Shown piece by piece: positions 36,230 to 45,625 of a stretch of 64,000 nt of DNA. The DNA is from Helicobacter_F equorum (GTDB lineage: Bacteria; Campylobacterota; Campylobacteria; Campylobacterales; Helicobacteraceae). The DNA lies in the NCBI RefSeq assembly GCF_042649585.1, contig NZ_JBHRZM010000004.1:124001-188000 (forward strand). Direction: 5' to 3'. The notes under the pieces were generated by a model that had not been told where the DNA came from, did no database searches, and saw only the letters and a list, made by a program, of their open reading frames with translations. Within the stretch, counting starts at the first letter, position 1; every line of letters begins with the position of its first letter. The position numbers and the translations under genes are program-made.

Positions 36230-37774
36230 CTATTGCAAAAGCCGCAATACATTTTGTTGCACAGCATTTGCTTGTGCCATCGCAAAACTTCCGCTTTGTG
36301 CCAAAACATTATGTTTAGAGAAAGTTGCAGATTCTGAAGCAAAATCCACATCGCGGATTTGTGATTCGGCACTTTTGACATTAACTTGTGTAACAGATAC
36401 ATTATTGATTGTGGCGACAAGTTGGATTTGTGCCGCACCAATATCTGCACGCAATTTATCGAGCTGAATTCTTGCAGATTCTGCCATATCCATAACCACC
36501 ATTGCACCCTTAAGGCTTGTAACACCAGCACCGATACCACCGGCATTAAGTTCGGCTTGTGCGACATTGGCATTTGCTCCAGATGCCGAAGCGATATTGG
36601 CATCCATTTCACCGCGTAATGATCGGAGATTAACCGTGTATTCGGCGAGACCTTGTGCAGTATGGAATCCAACGTGGCTAAAGTTATAACCACTGATGAT
36701 AATATCACGCGCATCAGTTCTAATAAGCGTCAAGCGTCCGATGATCGTGTGTTCTGTTCCGCTAATCCCTGCAAAGTTACCACCACCAAAAACAAAGCCA
36801 GTTGCACTTTGTGTGCGCACAGCGATCGCACGCCCATCGGTGCTACGCAAGTTTAATCGTCCAGTAATATCAATAAAAGCTTCTGTTCCTGTTCTTTCTT
36901 TTACCGAGTTTATCGCATTGATAAGACGCCCATCGGAGTCGTTTTTACGCACATCATTGACCGTTCCAATGGTTACGCCATTAATCACCAATCCTCGCAC
37001 CGTTCCAGATAGCACAGGTGAGCTACCTGTCCCCATAACACTCCAAGCTGCACGTACACCAAGCTTGTCTGAATGCTTATTGATGACTTCTGAAAGCACA
37101 CCAATACCGGTATTTGCGGAGGTAGAAATTTTTACGGTTTCAATCTCAAAGCTATTTTTTCCATCAACTTCTTTGACATTAAACATCACTTCAGTAAGGT
37201 TGCGTGCTGCTCCAGAAGCGAGCATTCCTACAGCCGAGAATGATGAGCTTTCCATACGAATATGTCCGATTTTATCCGAACTTGTAGGACCAATAGAGGC
37301 TTTAATAGTCGTGTTGGAATACGCACCAATTTGGAATTCTTTGTTAGAGAATGCACCAGAGAGCATTTGTTGTCCATTGAAGCTTGTGGTATTGGCAATG
37401 TTATCAAGCTCCTCTAAGAGGCGTAAAATATCGCTTTGCAGTGCTTTTCTTGTTTCTGTTGTTTGTCCATCTTGTGCGGCTTGAATGGCTTTTGTTTTGA
37501 TAGTATCAAGGATTTTTAATTGCTCATCCATCGCTTTATCCGCCACTTGAATAATACCAATGGCATCGTTGGCATTTCGCACAGCCTGTCCCAAACCTTC
37601 ACTTTGACTTCTTAAACTATCTGCGATAGCCATACCAGAAGCGTCATCGGCAGCTTTATTTAAGCGCAAACCAGAACTTAATTTTTCTAATGAATTGTGT
37701 AAGCTTCTATTGTTTGCCACACCGATAGTATGAGCATTGAGTGCGGAAATGTTTGTATTAATCCTAAAACTCAT
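36230..37774 (-). CDS. flaB: Minor flagellin FlaB
   Basis: A 514-residue flagellin. The D0/D1 N-terminus SFRINTNISALNAHTIGVAN, SLEKLSSGLRLNKAADDASG, and the C-terminus QSGSFAMAQANAVQQNVLRL LQ match FlaB rather than FlaA of Helicobacter. The variable middle has GGGNFAGISGTEH and IGRLTLIRTDARDI. FlaB forms the hook-proximal filament. The sigma54-type promoter upstream, the topA divergent neighbour and the maf gene downstream all support the FlaB assignment. Serine- and threonine-rich middle segments are candidates for glycosylation by the adjacent Maf. Confidence 0.95.
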   Translation of the reverse strand: MSFRINTNISALNAHTIGVANNRSLHNSLEKLSSGLRLNKAADDASGMAIADSLRSQSEGLGQAVRNANDAIGIIQVADKAMDEQLKILDTIKTKAIQAAQDGQTTETRKALQSDILRLLEELDNIANTTSFNGQQMLSGAFSNKEFQIGAYSNTTIKASIGPTSSDKIGHIRMESSSFSAVGMLASGAARNLTEVMFNVKEVDGKNSFEIETVKISTSANTGIGVLSEVINKHSDKLGVRAAWSVMGTGSSPVLSGTVRGLVINGVTIGTVNDVRKNDSDGRLINAINSVKERTGTEAFIDITGRLNLRSTDGRAIAVRTQSATGFVFGGGNFAGISGTEHTIIGRLTLIRTDARDIIISGYNFSHVGFHTAQGLAEYTVNLRSLRGEMDANIASASGANANVAQAELNAGGIGAGVTSLKGAMVVMDMAESARIQLDKLRADIGAAQIQLVATINNVSVTQVNVKSAESQIRDVDFASESATFSKHNVLAQSGSFAMAQANAVQQNVLRLLQ

Positions 37775-37814
37775 CGGGCATCCTTTGCTAAAGTTTTTTT
37801 ATTTTTGCCGATTA

Positions 37815-37832
37815 AAGCAAAAGATATTCCAA
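37815..37832 (-). promoter_or_regulatory. Sigma54 (RpoN) promoter of flaB
   Basis: On the minus strand the sequence is TTGGAATATCTTTTGCTT: a GG and a GC separated by ten bases, as in the -24/-12 consensus. It lies 40 bases upstream of the flaB ATG and fits the known RpoN/FlgR control of flaB in Helicobacter. Confidence 0.8.
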
Positions 37833-37922
37833 AAATTTATGCCTCTTTTGTGCGTGTTTTTATGTTAAAATTATCGTTAATGGCTTTAGAGAGCTGATTT
37901 TAGACATCGAAAGTGCAGAATT

Positions 37923-40142
37923 ATGAAAAATCTCATCATTGTAGAATCTCCAGCAAAAGCTCGGACTATTAAAAATTTTCTTGGCAAGGATTATGAGGTT
38001 GTTGCTTCAAAGGGACATATCCGCGATCTTCCCAAATACACACTTGGTATTGAGATAAAAGATAAGCATTTTATCCCAAAATATGCGGTGGATAAAGATC
38101 ATGCAAAGGTTGTCCAAGAGATACAACAACTTGCCAAAAAGGCAAAGACTACTTATATCGCAACAGATGAAGATAGAGAAGGTGAGGCGATAGGCTATCA
38201 TATTACACAGACATTAGGACTTCCTACCCAAGATTTTCCAAGAATCGTGTTTCATGAGATTACAAAAAATGCTATCCAAAACGCACTCAAATCACCACGC
38301 ACAATCGATATGGATAAAGTCAATGCGCAACAAGCAAGGCGTTTGCTTGATAGAATTGTAGGTTTTAAGCTTAGCAATCTTATTTCCTCAAAAATTGCGC
38401 GTGGGTTAAGTGCTGGGCGTGTGCAGAGTGCAGCACTAAAGATTGTTGTGGATAGAGAGCGTGAGATTGAAGCTTTTAAGAGTATTACATATTATCTCAT
38501 TACAGCTACATTTAAGAGTTTGGAGAACGCTATTGTAGAATCTGAACTTGTGAGTTATGGAGGCAAGACACTACAAAAACTAAGTCTCCAAGATAGCAAA
38601 GAAGTAAGCACAATACTAGATTCACTAAAAAAGCAATCTTATAGCATTACACAAATTATTATCAAACACAAAAAGACAAGCACACCTCCGCCATTTATGA
38701 CTTCTACCCTCCAACAAAGTGCTTCTACAAAATTAGGATTTAATCCCACACGCACGATGAGTATCGCACAAAGACTTTATGAGGGTGTGCAGACACATAG
38801 TGGTGTAATGGGGGTTATTACTTATATGAGGACTGATAGTCTTAATATTGCCAAAGAAGCGACTACAGCAGCAAGAGAACTTCTTGGCAAGGAATATGGC
38901 AAAGCATATGTCCCAACAAAACCAAAGGTATATACGACTAAATCAAAAGTCGCACAAGAAGCACACGAAGCCATTCGCCCCACAAATCTTGATTTTACAC
39001 CAGAGATTGCCAAAGGTTATCTAAAACCAGAAGAATATAAACTCTATAAACTTATTTATGAGCGATTTTTAGCTTCACAGAGTGCAGATGCGGAGTTTGA
39101 ACTTCAAAATATCATTTTTGAATCTACCACAGACCAACAAGCCCAATTTAAAGCAAATGGCAGAAAACTTGTCTTTGATGGATTCTATAAAATTATGGGT
39201 TATGAAGAGAGTGATACGCTTTTGCCTCCACTTCAAGAGGGCAAGGGCGTGAATCTTGTAGAAGTGCAAAGCCATACAAAACATACAGAGCCACCAGCAC
39301 GCTATTCCGAAGCAAGTTTAATTAAGACTTTAGAATCTTTGGGTATAGGGCGACCAAGCACTTATGCACCAACTATTGCGCTATTGTGCAGTCGTGATTA
39401 TCTCAAAAATGAGAAAAAAACACTTATTCCTCAAGAAAATGCCTTTAAAGTAACGCAAATGTTAGAAGAGTCGTTTCATGAGATTGTTGATAGTTCTTTT
39501 AGTGCATCTCTTGAAGATAAGTTAGATTCTATAGCGCAGCATAAGGCTGATTGGAATGAAATTTTGTGGGATTTTTATGAATCTTTTATGCAAAAAATCG
39601 AGGAAGGCAAACAAAATATTGCATCCCAAAAAATTGCGATTCCAACAGGCGAGCCTTGCCCAAAATGTGGCAAAGAGCTTGTAAAACGTAATGGTAAGTT
39701 TGGTGAATTTATCGCGTGTAGTGGATATCCAAAGTGCAAATATATTAAGTCTAGCGATTATGCACAAGCCGAACTTAGTGGTGAAGTGTGTGAAAAATGT
39801 GGTAAGCCTATGGTGAAAAAATTTGGGAGAAATGGCGAATTTATCGCGTGTAGCGGTTATCCAGAATGCAAAAATACCAAACCTCTCAAAACAAAACCAC
39901 AAGAAAAATTAGAGATTCCTTGTCCAGAATGTGGCGGTGAAATTCTCAAGCGCTTTAGTAGGCGTGGCGTATTTTATGGTTGTGCTAATTATCCAAAATG
40001 CACATTTATTTCTAAATATCCACTTGTAGCAACCAAATGTCCTAAGTGCGGAGGCACTATGTGTGAGCGTGAGCTACGCAAAAAGCACATTTATGAATGC
40101 CTACAATGCAAAGAAAAAATTCAACAAAGTCAAGAAGTGTAA
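37923..40142 (+). CDS. topA: DNA topoisomerase I
   Basis: A 739-residue type IA topoisomerase. The TOPRIM domain has LIIVESPAKARTIKNFLGK and ATDEDREGEAIGYHI; the active-site tyrosine is in VITYMRTDSLNIA near residue 300; the C-terminus carries four C4 zinc ribbons (CPKCGKELVKRNG, CEKCGKPMVKK, CPECGGEILKR and CPKCGGTMCER). It relaxes negative supercoils. It is divergent from flaB, as in H. pylori, and one base ahead of yejB. Confidence 0.95.
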   Translation: MKNLIIVESPAKARTIKNFLGKDYEVVASKGHIRDLPKYTLGIEIKDKHFIPKYAVDKDHAKVVQEIQQLAKKAKTTYIATDEDREGEAIGYHITQTLGLPTQDFPRIVFHEITKNAIQNALKSPRTIDMDKVNAQQARRLLDRIVGFKLSNLISSKIARGLSAGRVQSAALKIVVDREREIEAFKSITYYLITATFKSLENAIVESELVSYGGKTLQKLSLQDSKEVSTILDSLKKQSYSITQIIIKHKKTSTPPPFMTSTLQQSASTKLGFNPTRTMSIAQRLYEGVQTHSGVMGVITYMRTDSLNIAKEATTAARELLGKEYGKAYVPTKPKVYTTKSKVAQEAHEAIRPTNLDFTPEIAKGYLKPEEYKLYKLIYERFLASQSADAEFELQNIIFESTTDQQAQFKANGRKLVFDGFYKIMGYEESDTLLPPLQEGKGVNLVEVQSHTKHTEPPARYSEASLIKTLESLGIGRPSTYAPTIALLCSRDYLKNEKKTLIPQENAFKVTQMLEESFHEIVDSSFSASLEDKLDSIAQHKADWNEILWDFYESFMQKIEEGKQNIASQKIAIPTGEPCPKCGKELVKRNGKFGEFIACSGYPKCKYIKSSDYAQAELSGEVCEKCGKPMVKKFGRNGEFIACSGYPECKNTKPLKTKPQEKLEIPCPECGGEILKRFSRRGVFYGCANYPKCTFISKYPLVATKCPKCGGTMCERELRKKHIYECLQCKEKIQQSQEV

Positions 40143-41192
40143 ATGCTACATTATGTTTCTAAGCGTCTTTTGCTATTAATCCCCACACTTTTTGGGATTC
40201 TTACGCTCAATTTTTTATTGATTCAAATCGCTCCGGGTGGTCCTGTAGAGCGCACCATTGCACAATTAGAAAATCTCAATAAACCTTCAGAATCTACTAT
40301 GGCTCAAAAATCTTTTTACAAAGCCACGACAGGCTTAGATCCAGAACTAATTGATCATATCAATAAGCTTTATGGCTTTGATAAGCCATTGTTAGAGCGA
40401 TATGTGATTATGATGAAAAATTACATATGTTTTGATTTTGGCGAGAGTTTTTATCGCCAAAGCAAAGTGCTTGACATCATCAAAGAAAAGTTGCCTGTGA
40501 GTATTTCGCTTGGTGTTTTTAGCACATTAATTATCTATCTTGTAAGCATTCCGCTAGGCATTACAAAAGCCAAGCGCAATGGGAGTCATTTTGATATAAC
40601 GACAAGTTTTGTGATTATCGTAGCTAATGCTATTCCTTCATTTTTGTTTGCGATTTTTCTTATTGTTATTTTTGCTGGAGGGAGTTATTTTGATATTTTT
40701 CCATTGCGTGGGCTTGTGAGTGAAGGTTTTGAAATGCTTACACCTATGGAAAAAATCAAAGATTATTTGTGGCATTTGGTGTTGCCTGTGTTTTGTATTT
40801 CACTTGGGGGTTTTGCAACACTGACAATGTTGTGTAAAAATTGCTTTTTAGAGGAGATTCACAAAACCTATGTCCAAACCGCCCGTGCCAAGGGAGCAAG
40901 TGAGAGTAGGATATTGTATAAACATATTTTTAGAAATGCTATGTTGCTTGTTGTGAGTGGGTTTCCTGTGGTGTTTGTGAGCATGTTTTTTAGCGGAAGT
41001 TTACTTATTGAGATTATTTTTAGTCTCGATGGGCTTGGCCTTTTGGGCTATGAGAGTGTGATAAATCGCGATTATCCTATCATTTTTGGCACATTATATA
41101 TTTTTACTTTTCTTGCATTGGTTGTTGGGATTATTAGTGATGTGTTGTATATGTTTATTGATCCGCGCATACATTTTGATAAGAGGGTGTGA
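40143..41192 (+). CDS. yejB: Peptide ABC transporter permease YejB
   Basis: A 349-residue inner-membrane permease with six membrane segments and the EAA loop QTARAKGASESRILYKHIFR. The large periplasmic loop (PGGPVERTIAQLENLNKPSE) is typical of YejB, the microcin C and oligopeptide permease. It forms a heterodimer with YejE, encoded next. It starts directly after topA. The binding protein YejA and the ATPase YejF are not in the window. Confidence 0.88.
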   Translation: MLHYVSKRLLLLIPTLFGILTLNFLLIQIAPGGPVERTIAQLENLNKPSESTMAQKSFYKATTGLDPELIDHINKLYGFDKPLLERYVIMMKNYICFDFGESFYRQSKVLDIIKEKLPVSISLGVFSTLIIYLVSIPLGITKAKRNGSHFDITTSFVIIVANAIPSFLFAIFLIVIFAGGSYFDIFPLRGLVSEGFEMLTPMEKIKDYLWHLVLPVFCISLGGFATLTMLCKNCFLEEIHKTYVQTARAKGASESRILYKHIFRNAMLLVVSGFPVVFVSMFFSGSLLIEIIFSLDGLGLLGYESVINRDYPIIFGTLYIFTFLALVVGIISDVLYMFIDPRIHFDKRV

Positions 41193-41195
41193 GAT

Positions 41196-42206
41196 ATGGA
41201 ATTGTCGGTGATATGGCAGAGATTTAGGGCAAACACACGTGCATATATGAGTTTGTGGATCTTTGGTATGTTGGTATTTATGAGTGTGATAGCACCATGT
41301 ATTGCAAATCAAAAACCACTTTTTATTTATCACGAAGGTAGAGCGTATTTTCCTATTTTTGTTGATTATCCAGAGACTACATTTGGTGGAGATTTTGAGA
41401 GTTTTACGGATTATTTAGATCCTTATGTAAGCGATGTATTACTAAAAGATAGCTTTGTGTTGCGCACACTTGTCCCTTATAGTCCAGAAACGATCCTTTT
41501 TGACTTACACGATCCTTCACCAACATCTCCAGATTCTGTGCATTGGTTAGGTACCGATGACAAAGGTAGGGACGTGTTTGCAAGAATGCTTTATGGCTTA
41601 CGCACTTCCTTGGCTTTTGGATTTATTTTGACTATATGCGTGTTGGTAATAGGCGTGAGTATAGGTGCTTTGCAAGGATATTATGGTGGCAGTATAGATC
41701 TTTTTGGGCAAAGGCTTATTGAAATATGGAATTCCATTCCTATATTATTTGTGATTATTATAGTGGCAAATACGATTGCACCGAGTTTTTGGTGGATTCT
41801 AGGAATTGTGTTAGCGTTTTCGTGGATTGGTCTTGCAAGTGTTGTCAGGGCGGAATTTCTCAAGATTCGCAATCTTGAATTTGTCAAAGCCGCTAGGGTT
41901 TTGGGATTTAGTGATTGGCGTATTATCACGCGCCATATTTTGCCAAATGCAATGGTTGCGACTATTACCTATTTGCCTTTTATTATGGCAACTGGGATTA
42001 TTACGCTTGGGAGTTTAGATTTTTTGGGTTTTGGGACACAAGATGCAAGTTTGGGTGAGCTTCTCGCACAAGGTAAAAATAATCTCACTTCGCCTCATCT
42101 TGGTATTAGTGCGTTTTTGATAGTTTCTATTTTGCTTTCTGTGTTGGTATTTGTAGGAGAGGGATTGCGTGATGCACTTGATCCTCGAGTGCATCACGAT
42201 TTATAA
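41196..42206 (+). CDS. yejE: Peptide ABC transporter permease YejE
   Basis: The 336-residue partner of YejB: an N-terminal membrane segment, a periplasmic loop (FGGDFESFTDYLDPYV), the HWLGTDDKGRDVFARMLYGL motif of DppC-type permeases, and the EAA loop AARVLGFSDWRIITRHILPN. It starts three bases after yejB. No yejF follows; the next gene is a restriction enzyme, which may mark an insertion or rearrangement at the operon's end. Confidence 0.88.
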   Translation: MELSVIWQRFRANTRAYMSLWIFGMLVFMSVIAPCIANQKPLFIYHEGRAYFPIFVDYPETTFGGDFESFTDYLDPYVSDVLLKDSFVLRTLVPYSPETILFDLHDPSPTSPDSVHWLGTDDKGRDVFARMLYGLRTSLAFGFILTICVLVIGVSIGALQGYYGGSIDLFGQRLIEIWNSIPILFVIIIVANTIAPSFWWILGIVLAFSWIGLASVVRAEFLKIRNLEFVKAARVLGFSDWRIITRHILPNAMVATITYLPFIMATGIITLGSLDFLGFGTQDASLGELLAQGKNNLTSPHLGISAFLIVSILLSVLVFVGEGLRDALDPRVHHDL

Positions 42207-42307
42207 TCTAAATAGATTCTATTATGTTGATTGGGGATTTTACAAAGAGTCATTTTGTGCTAAGTCCCTTAAATTTAGTTATAATGTAAAAAAATTAAGG
42301 GCAAAAA

Positions 42308-45300
42308 ATGAGCAAACAGATTCAATCAGTAGAACCACAAATCGCAGACTTAGCAAATGGCTGGCTAAGATCATACAAACTTACTTATAAACTAGAACAA
42401 GAAGAAATCGGCAATAGCGAAATTGATAACGCATTAAATGAATATTTCTCAAAAAATGGTGGCGTAGGTGGCAATCGCCCGGATGCTAAACTTCTGCTAA
42501 GCGACAAATGGGGGGATGTATATCCTATCCTCATAGAATACAAAGGCTACAAAGATAAACTCATAAAGCTTGATGATAAAAATCAAGTAGCAAATAAAAC
42601 TAGTAAAAATGAGCCTGATTTTAAAAATATAAATTCTTATGCGCTAAATGGCGCAGTTCATTACGCAAATGCGATTTTACATTACACAAGTTTTAGTGAT
42701 ATTATCGCAGTTGGAATGAGTGGCTATAAAGATGATTTTGGCGTTTTACAGCACGAAATCGCTGTTTATCTTGTCTCAAAAAGCAATTTTGGCGTGGGAC
42801 AAGAAGTAGGCAAATTTAGTGATTTTTCATTTTTAAAGCCTGAGAATTTTGATAATTTCATAGACAAAGTAAAAGCATTAAATCTAAGCGATGAGCAAAA
42901 AGCACAAATCAAAGAAAAATTAGAAGAAGAAATAAGCACTAGCCTAACAAAGCTAAATAATGATATTTACAAAAACGAAAGCGGACTTGGCGAAAATGAT
43001 AGAGTGTATCTAGTAACTGCTTCTATCATCGCCACACTTGGAATTCCTGGTGTAGTAAAGCCACTAGAAAAAAACGACCTAAAAAGCCTAAATGAAGATG
43101 GCAATAGAGATGGCGATATTATAATGCAAAAAGTAAAGGCATTTTTAAATAAAAAAGATATCCCAGATGATAAAAAAGCTCTCATCACTCGCACACTAGA
43201 AAACACCATTTTAAGCGAAAATGTAAATAAAGTAATAAATGGTGAAACTCAATTAAAAAGAGTATTTGGCAAAATTGTAGATGATTTAGGGATTTATTAT
43301 AAAACTGATTTAAGCACAGATTTTACCGGCAAACTCTTTAATGAAATGTATTCTTGGCTAGGATTTAGTCAAGACAAGCTAAATGATGTCGTGCTTACAC
43401 CTTCTTATATAGCTACGCTTTTGGCTCGTTTAGCGAGGGTGGATAAAGATTCTTATGTTTGGGATTTTGCTACTGGTTCGGCTGGACTTTTAGTCGCTGC
43501 TATGAATGAAATGATAAATAATGCCAAAAACGAGATAAACTCCCCAGATGAGCTAAAAGTAAAAATAGCTCACATAAAAGCAAAGCAACTTCTAGGTTTA
43601 GAGATTTTGCCTAGTATTTATATGTTAGCAATTCTCAATATGATTTTAATGGGCGATGGTAGCTCAAATATCTTAAATAAAGACTCGCTAAATGATTTTA
43701 GTGGAAATTATGGCTTTGGTGAAAATGATGGAGCACAATTCCCGGCAACTGCCTTTATACTAAATCCGCCGTATTCAGCCCCTGGTAATGGTATGATTTT
43801 TGTGCAAAAAGCTCTAGAAATGATGAAAAAAGGTTACGCTGCTATAATCATACAAGGCTCAGCAGGCACAGGCAAAGCAAGTGAATATAATAAAAAAATC
43901 TTAGAGCAAAACACGCTAATAGCAAGTATAAAAATGCCTATTGATTTATTTATCGGTAAATCAAGTGTGCAAACCTATATTTATGTATTTCGTGTAGGTG
44001 AAAAGCATAATAAAGATGAGATTGTAAAGTTTATTGACTTCTCAAACGATGGCTACACTAGGGCAAATCGCAAAAAGGCAAAAGCAGGACTAAATTTGCG
44101 TGATACAGACAACGCAAAAGCTAGATATGATGAGCTAGTAAATTTAGTTCGTTTTGGCCGCTCTAAACTAAATATTTTTAGCCAAAAAGAATACCACGAA
44201 GAGAGCATAGACCCAAATAATGGAAGTGATTGGAATAAATCCACACCTATTGATACAACACCTACTTTAAACGACTTTAAAAAATGTGTAAGCGACTATC
44301 TAGCGTGGGAAGTTTCAAATATAATTAAAAATGAAAAAACACAAGATATACACCAAAAGGATTTACTTTGTAGCAAAAAGCTAGAAAGCACAAAGTGGGG
44401 TGAGTTTTACCTTAACGATTTATTCTATATTGAGCGTGGCACAAGATTTGTAAAATCAAAGCGTAAAAGTGGTAAAATCCCACTTGTTACAGCTGGCGAG
44501 CAAAATCAAGGAGTGGCTGAATTTATAGCTTATGATGATGAGTTAAAAATTTATGAAAATCATTTAACAATAGATATGTTTTGTAATTGTTTTTATAGGA
44601 ATTACAAATTTCTTTGTGATGATAATATTTTAGTTCTTTTTTCTAAAAATACTTTTAGCAATAAAGCATTGCTATTTATTTCAAGTATTATAAATAAAAA
44701 TAAAATAAAATTTAATTTTGCAAAGCAATTTAGACAAAAAGATTTTAATGAGCTTAAAATTTACTTACCCATAACCACTAACGGCGAAATAGATTTTGAT
44801 TTTATGGAAAATTTTGTGCGTGAGCTAGAAGAAAATCGTGTGCGTGAGCTAGAAGCATATTTAAAAGCCACAGGTTTAGAGAATAGCACTTTAAACGACA
44901 AAGAAGCACAAGCTATACAATTACTACAAGATTCAATTAACGGGGGGAATAACCCTCAATGCAGCCTAAAATGGCAAGAGTTTAGAATAAATGAATTATT
45001 TGAAAGTTTAAATGGAAATTTTGATATTAAAAAAGAGCATATAAATAATAAAGGCGACTATGTAATTACCGCCGGTTTAAGCAACAATGGAATTTTAGGA
45101 AAAACTGATGTTGAAGCAAAAATTTTTGAGCCAAAAACAATTACTATTGATATGTTTGGCTGTGCTTTTTATAGGCAATTTCAATATAAAATGGTAACTC
45201 ACGCACGGGTTTTTTCTTTAAAGCCTTTATTTGAAATTACAGACAAACAAGGAATATTTTTATCTTGTTTATTAACTTTTTTGCGTTATTTATTTGGCTA

Positions 45301-45487
45301 TGAAAATATGTGTTCTTGGGAAAAAATTAAAAATTTAAAGATTCAACTGCCCATAACCGCTAACGGCGAAATAGATTTTGATTTTATGGAAAGCTTTATA
45401 AAAGCTATGCAAAAAGAATGTATAAAAGGCGTAGATAGCTATTTACAAACTAACATAAACGCCACTAAAAAAGTAATAGCAAACTAG
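42308..45487 (+). CDS. Single-chain restriction-modification enzyme (Type IIG-like) with two specificity domains
   Basis: A 1059-residue protein in the order nuclease, methyltransferase, specificity. The N-terminus has PD near residue 58 and ILIEYKG near 75-80, a PD-(D/E)xK-type site. The middle has the AdoMet motif WDFATGSAGLLVAA (about 385) and the catalytic NPPY (about 487), typical of N6-adenine methyltransferases related to HsdM. The last 350 residues hold two Type I HsdS-like target recognition domains, each beginning KWGEFYLNDLF or KWQEFRINELF and ending ANGEIDFDFM-like plus a helix. Two such domains imply a bipartite recognition sequence. It lies between yejE and dnaK with no partner gene, so it acts alone. 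Confidence 0.88.
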   Translation: MSKQIQSVEPQIADLANGWLRSYKLTYKLEQEEIGNSEIDNALNEYFSKNGGVGGNRPDAKLLLSDKWGDVYPILIEYKGYKDKLIKLDDKNQVANKTSKNEPDFKNINSYALNGAVHYANAILHYTSFSDIIAVGMSGYKDDFGVLQHEIAVYLVSKSNFGVGQEVGKFSDFSFLKPENFDNFIDKVKALNLSDEQKAQIKEKLEEEISTSLTKLNNDIYKNESGLGENDRVYLVTASIIATLGIPGVVKPLEKNDLKSLNEDGNRDGDIIMQKVKAFLNKKDIPDDKKALITRTLENTILSENVNKVINGETQLKRVFGKIVDDLGIYYKTDLSTDFTGKLFNEMYSWLGFSQDKLNDVVLTPSYIATLLARLARVDKDSYVWDFATGSAGLLVAAMNEMINNAKNEINSPDELKVKIAHIKAKQLLGLEILPSIYMLAILNMILMGDGSSNILNKDSLNDFSGNYGFGENDGAQFPATAFILNPPYSAPGNGMIFVQKALEMMKKGYAAIIIQGSAGTGKASEYNKKILEQNTLIASIKMPIDLFIGKSSVQTYIYVFRVGEKHNKDEIVKFIDFSNDGYTRANRKKAKAGLNLRDTDNAKARYDELVNLVRFGRSKLNIFSQKEYHEESIDPNNGSDWNKSTPIDTTPTLNDFKKCVSDYLAWEVSNIIKNEKTQDIHQKDLLCSKKLESTKWGEFYLNDLFYIERGTRFVKSKRKSGKIPLVTAGEQNQGVAEFIAYDDELKIYENHLTIDMFCNCFYRNYKFLCDDNILVLFSKNTFSNKALLFISSIINKNKIKFNFAKQFRQKDFNELKIYLPITTNGEIDFDFMENFVRELEENRVRELEAYLKATGLENSTLNDKEAQAIQLLQDSINGGNNPQCSLKWQEFRINELFESLNGNFDIKKEHINNKGDYVITAGLSNNGILGKTDVEAKIFEPKTITIDMFGCAFYRQFQYKMVTHARVFSLKPLFEITDKQGIFLSCLLTFLRYLFGYENMCSWEKIKNLKIQLPITANGEIDFDFMESFIKAMQKECIKGVDSYLQTNINATKKVIAN

Positions 45488-45506
45488 ATTCAATTGAATC
45501 TTTTTT
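45487..45506 (+). terminator. Possible terminator after the restriction enzyme gene
   Basis: The palindrome GATTCAATTGAATC overlaps the stop codon and is followed by TTTTTT. The stem is short (five pairs around AATT), so it would be weak. Confidence 0.35.
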
Positions 45507-45625
45507 GCTATTTTGCGCTTTTTGTATCATTTATGAGGGTCTAAACTCGTGGTCAATTCATATGATAACTTTATCCAACTATGTGCATCGTATGAAAGTT
45601 AGATTTTATAATCGTGCAAGGAGGA

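Noticed and set aside
36696..37484. Long plus-strand frame (262 codons) opposite flaB
   Set aside because: It is the antisense shadow of the well-conserved flagellin coding sequence; its translation has no recognisable fold.
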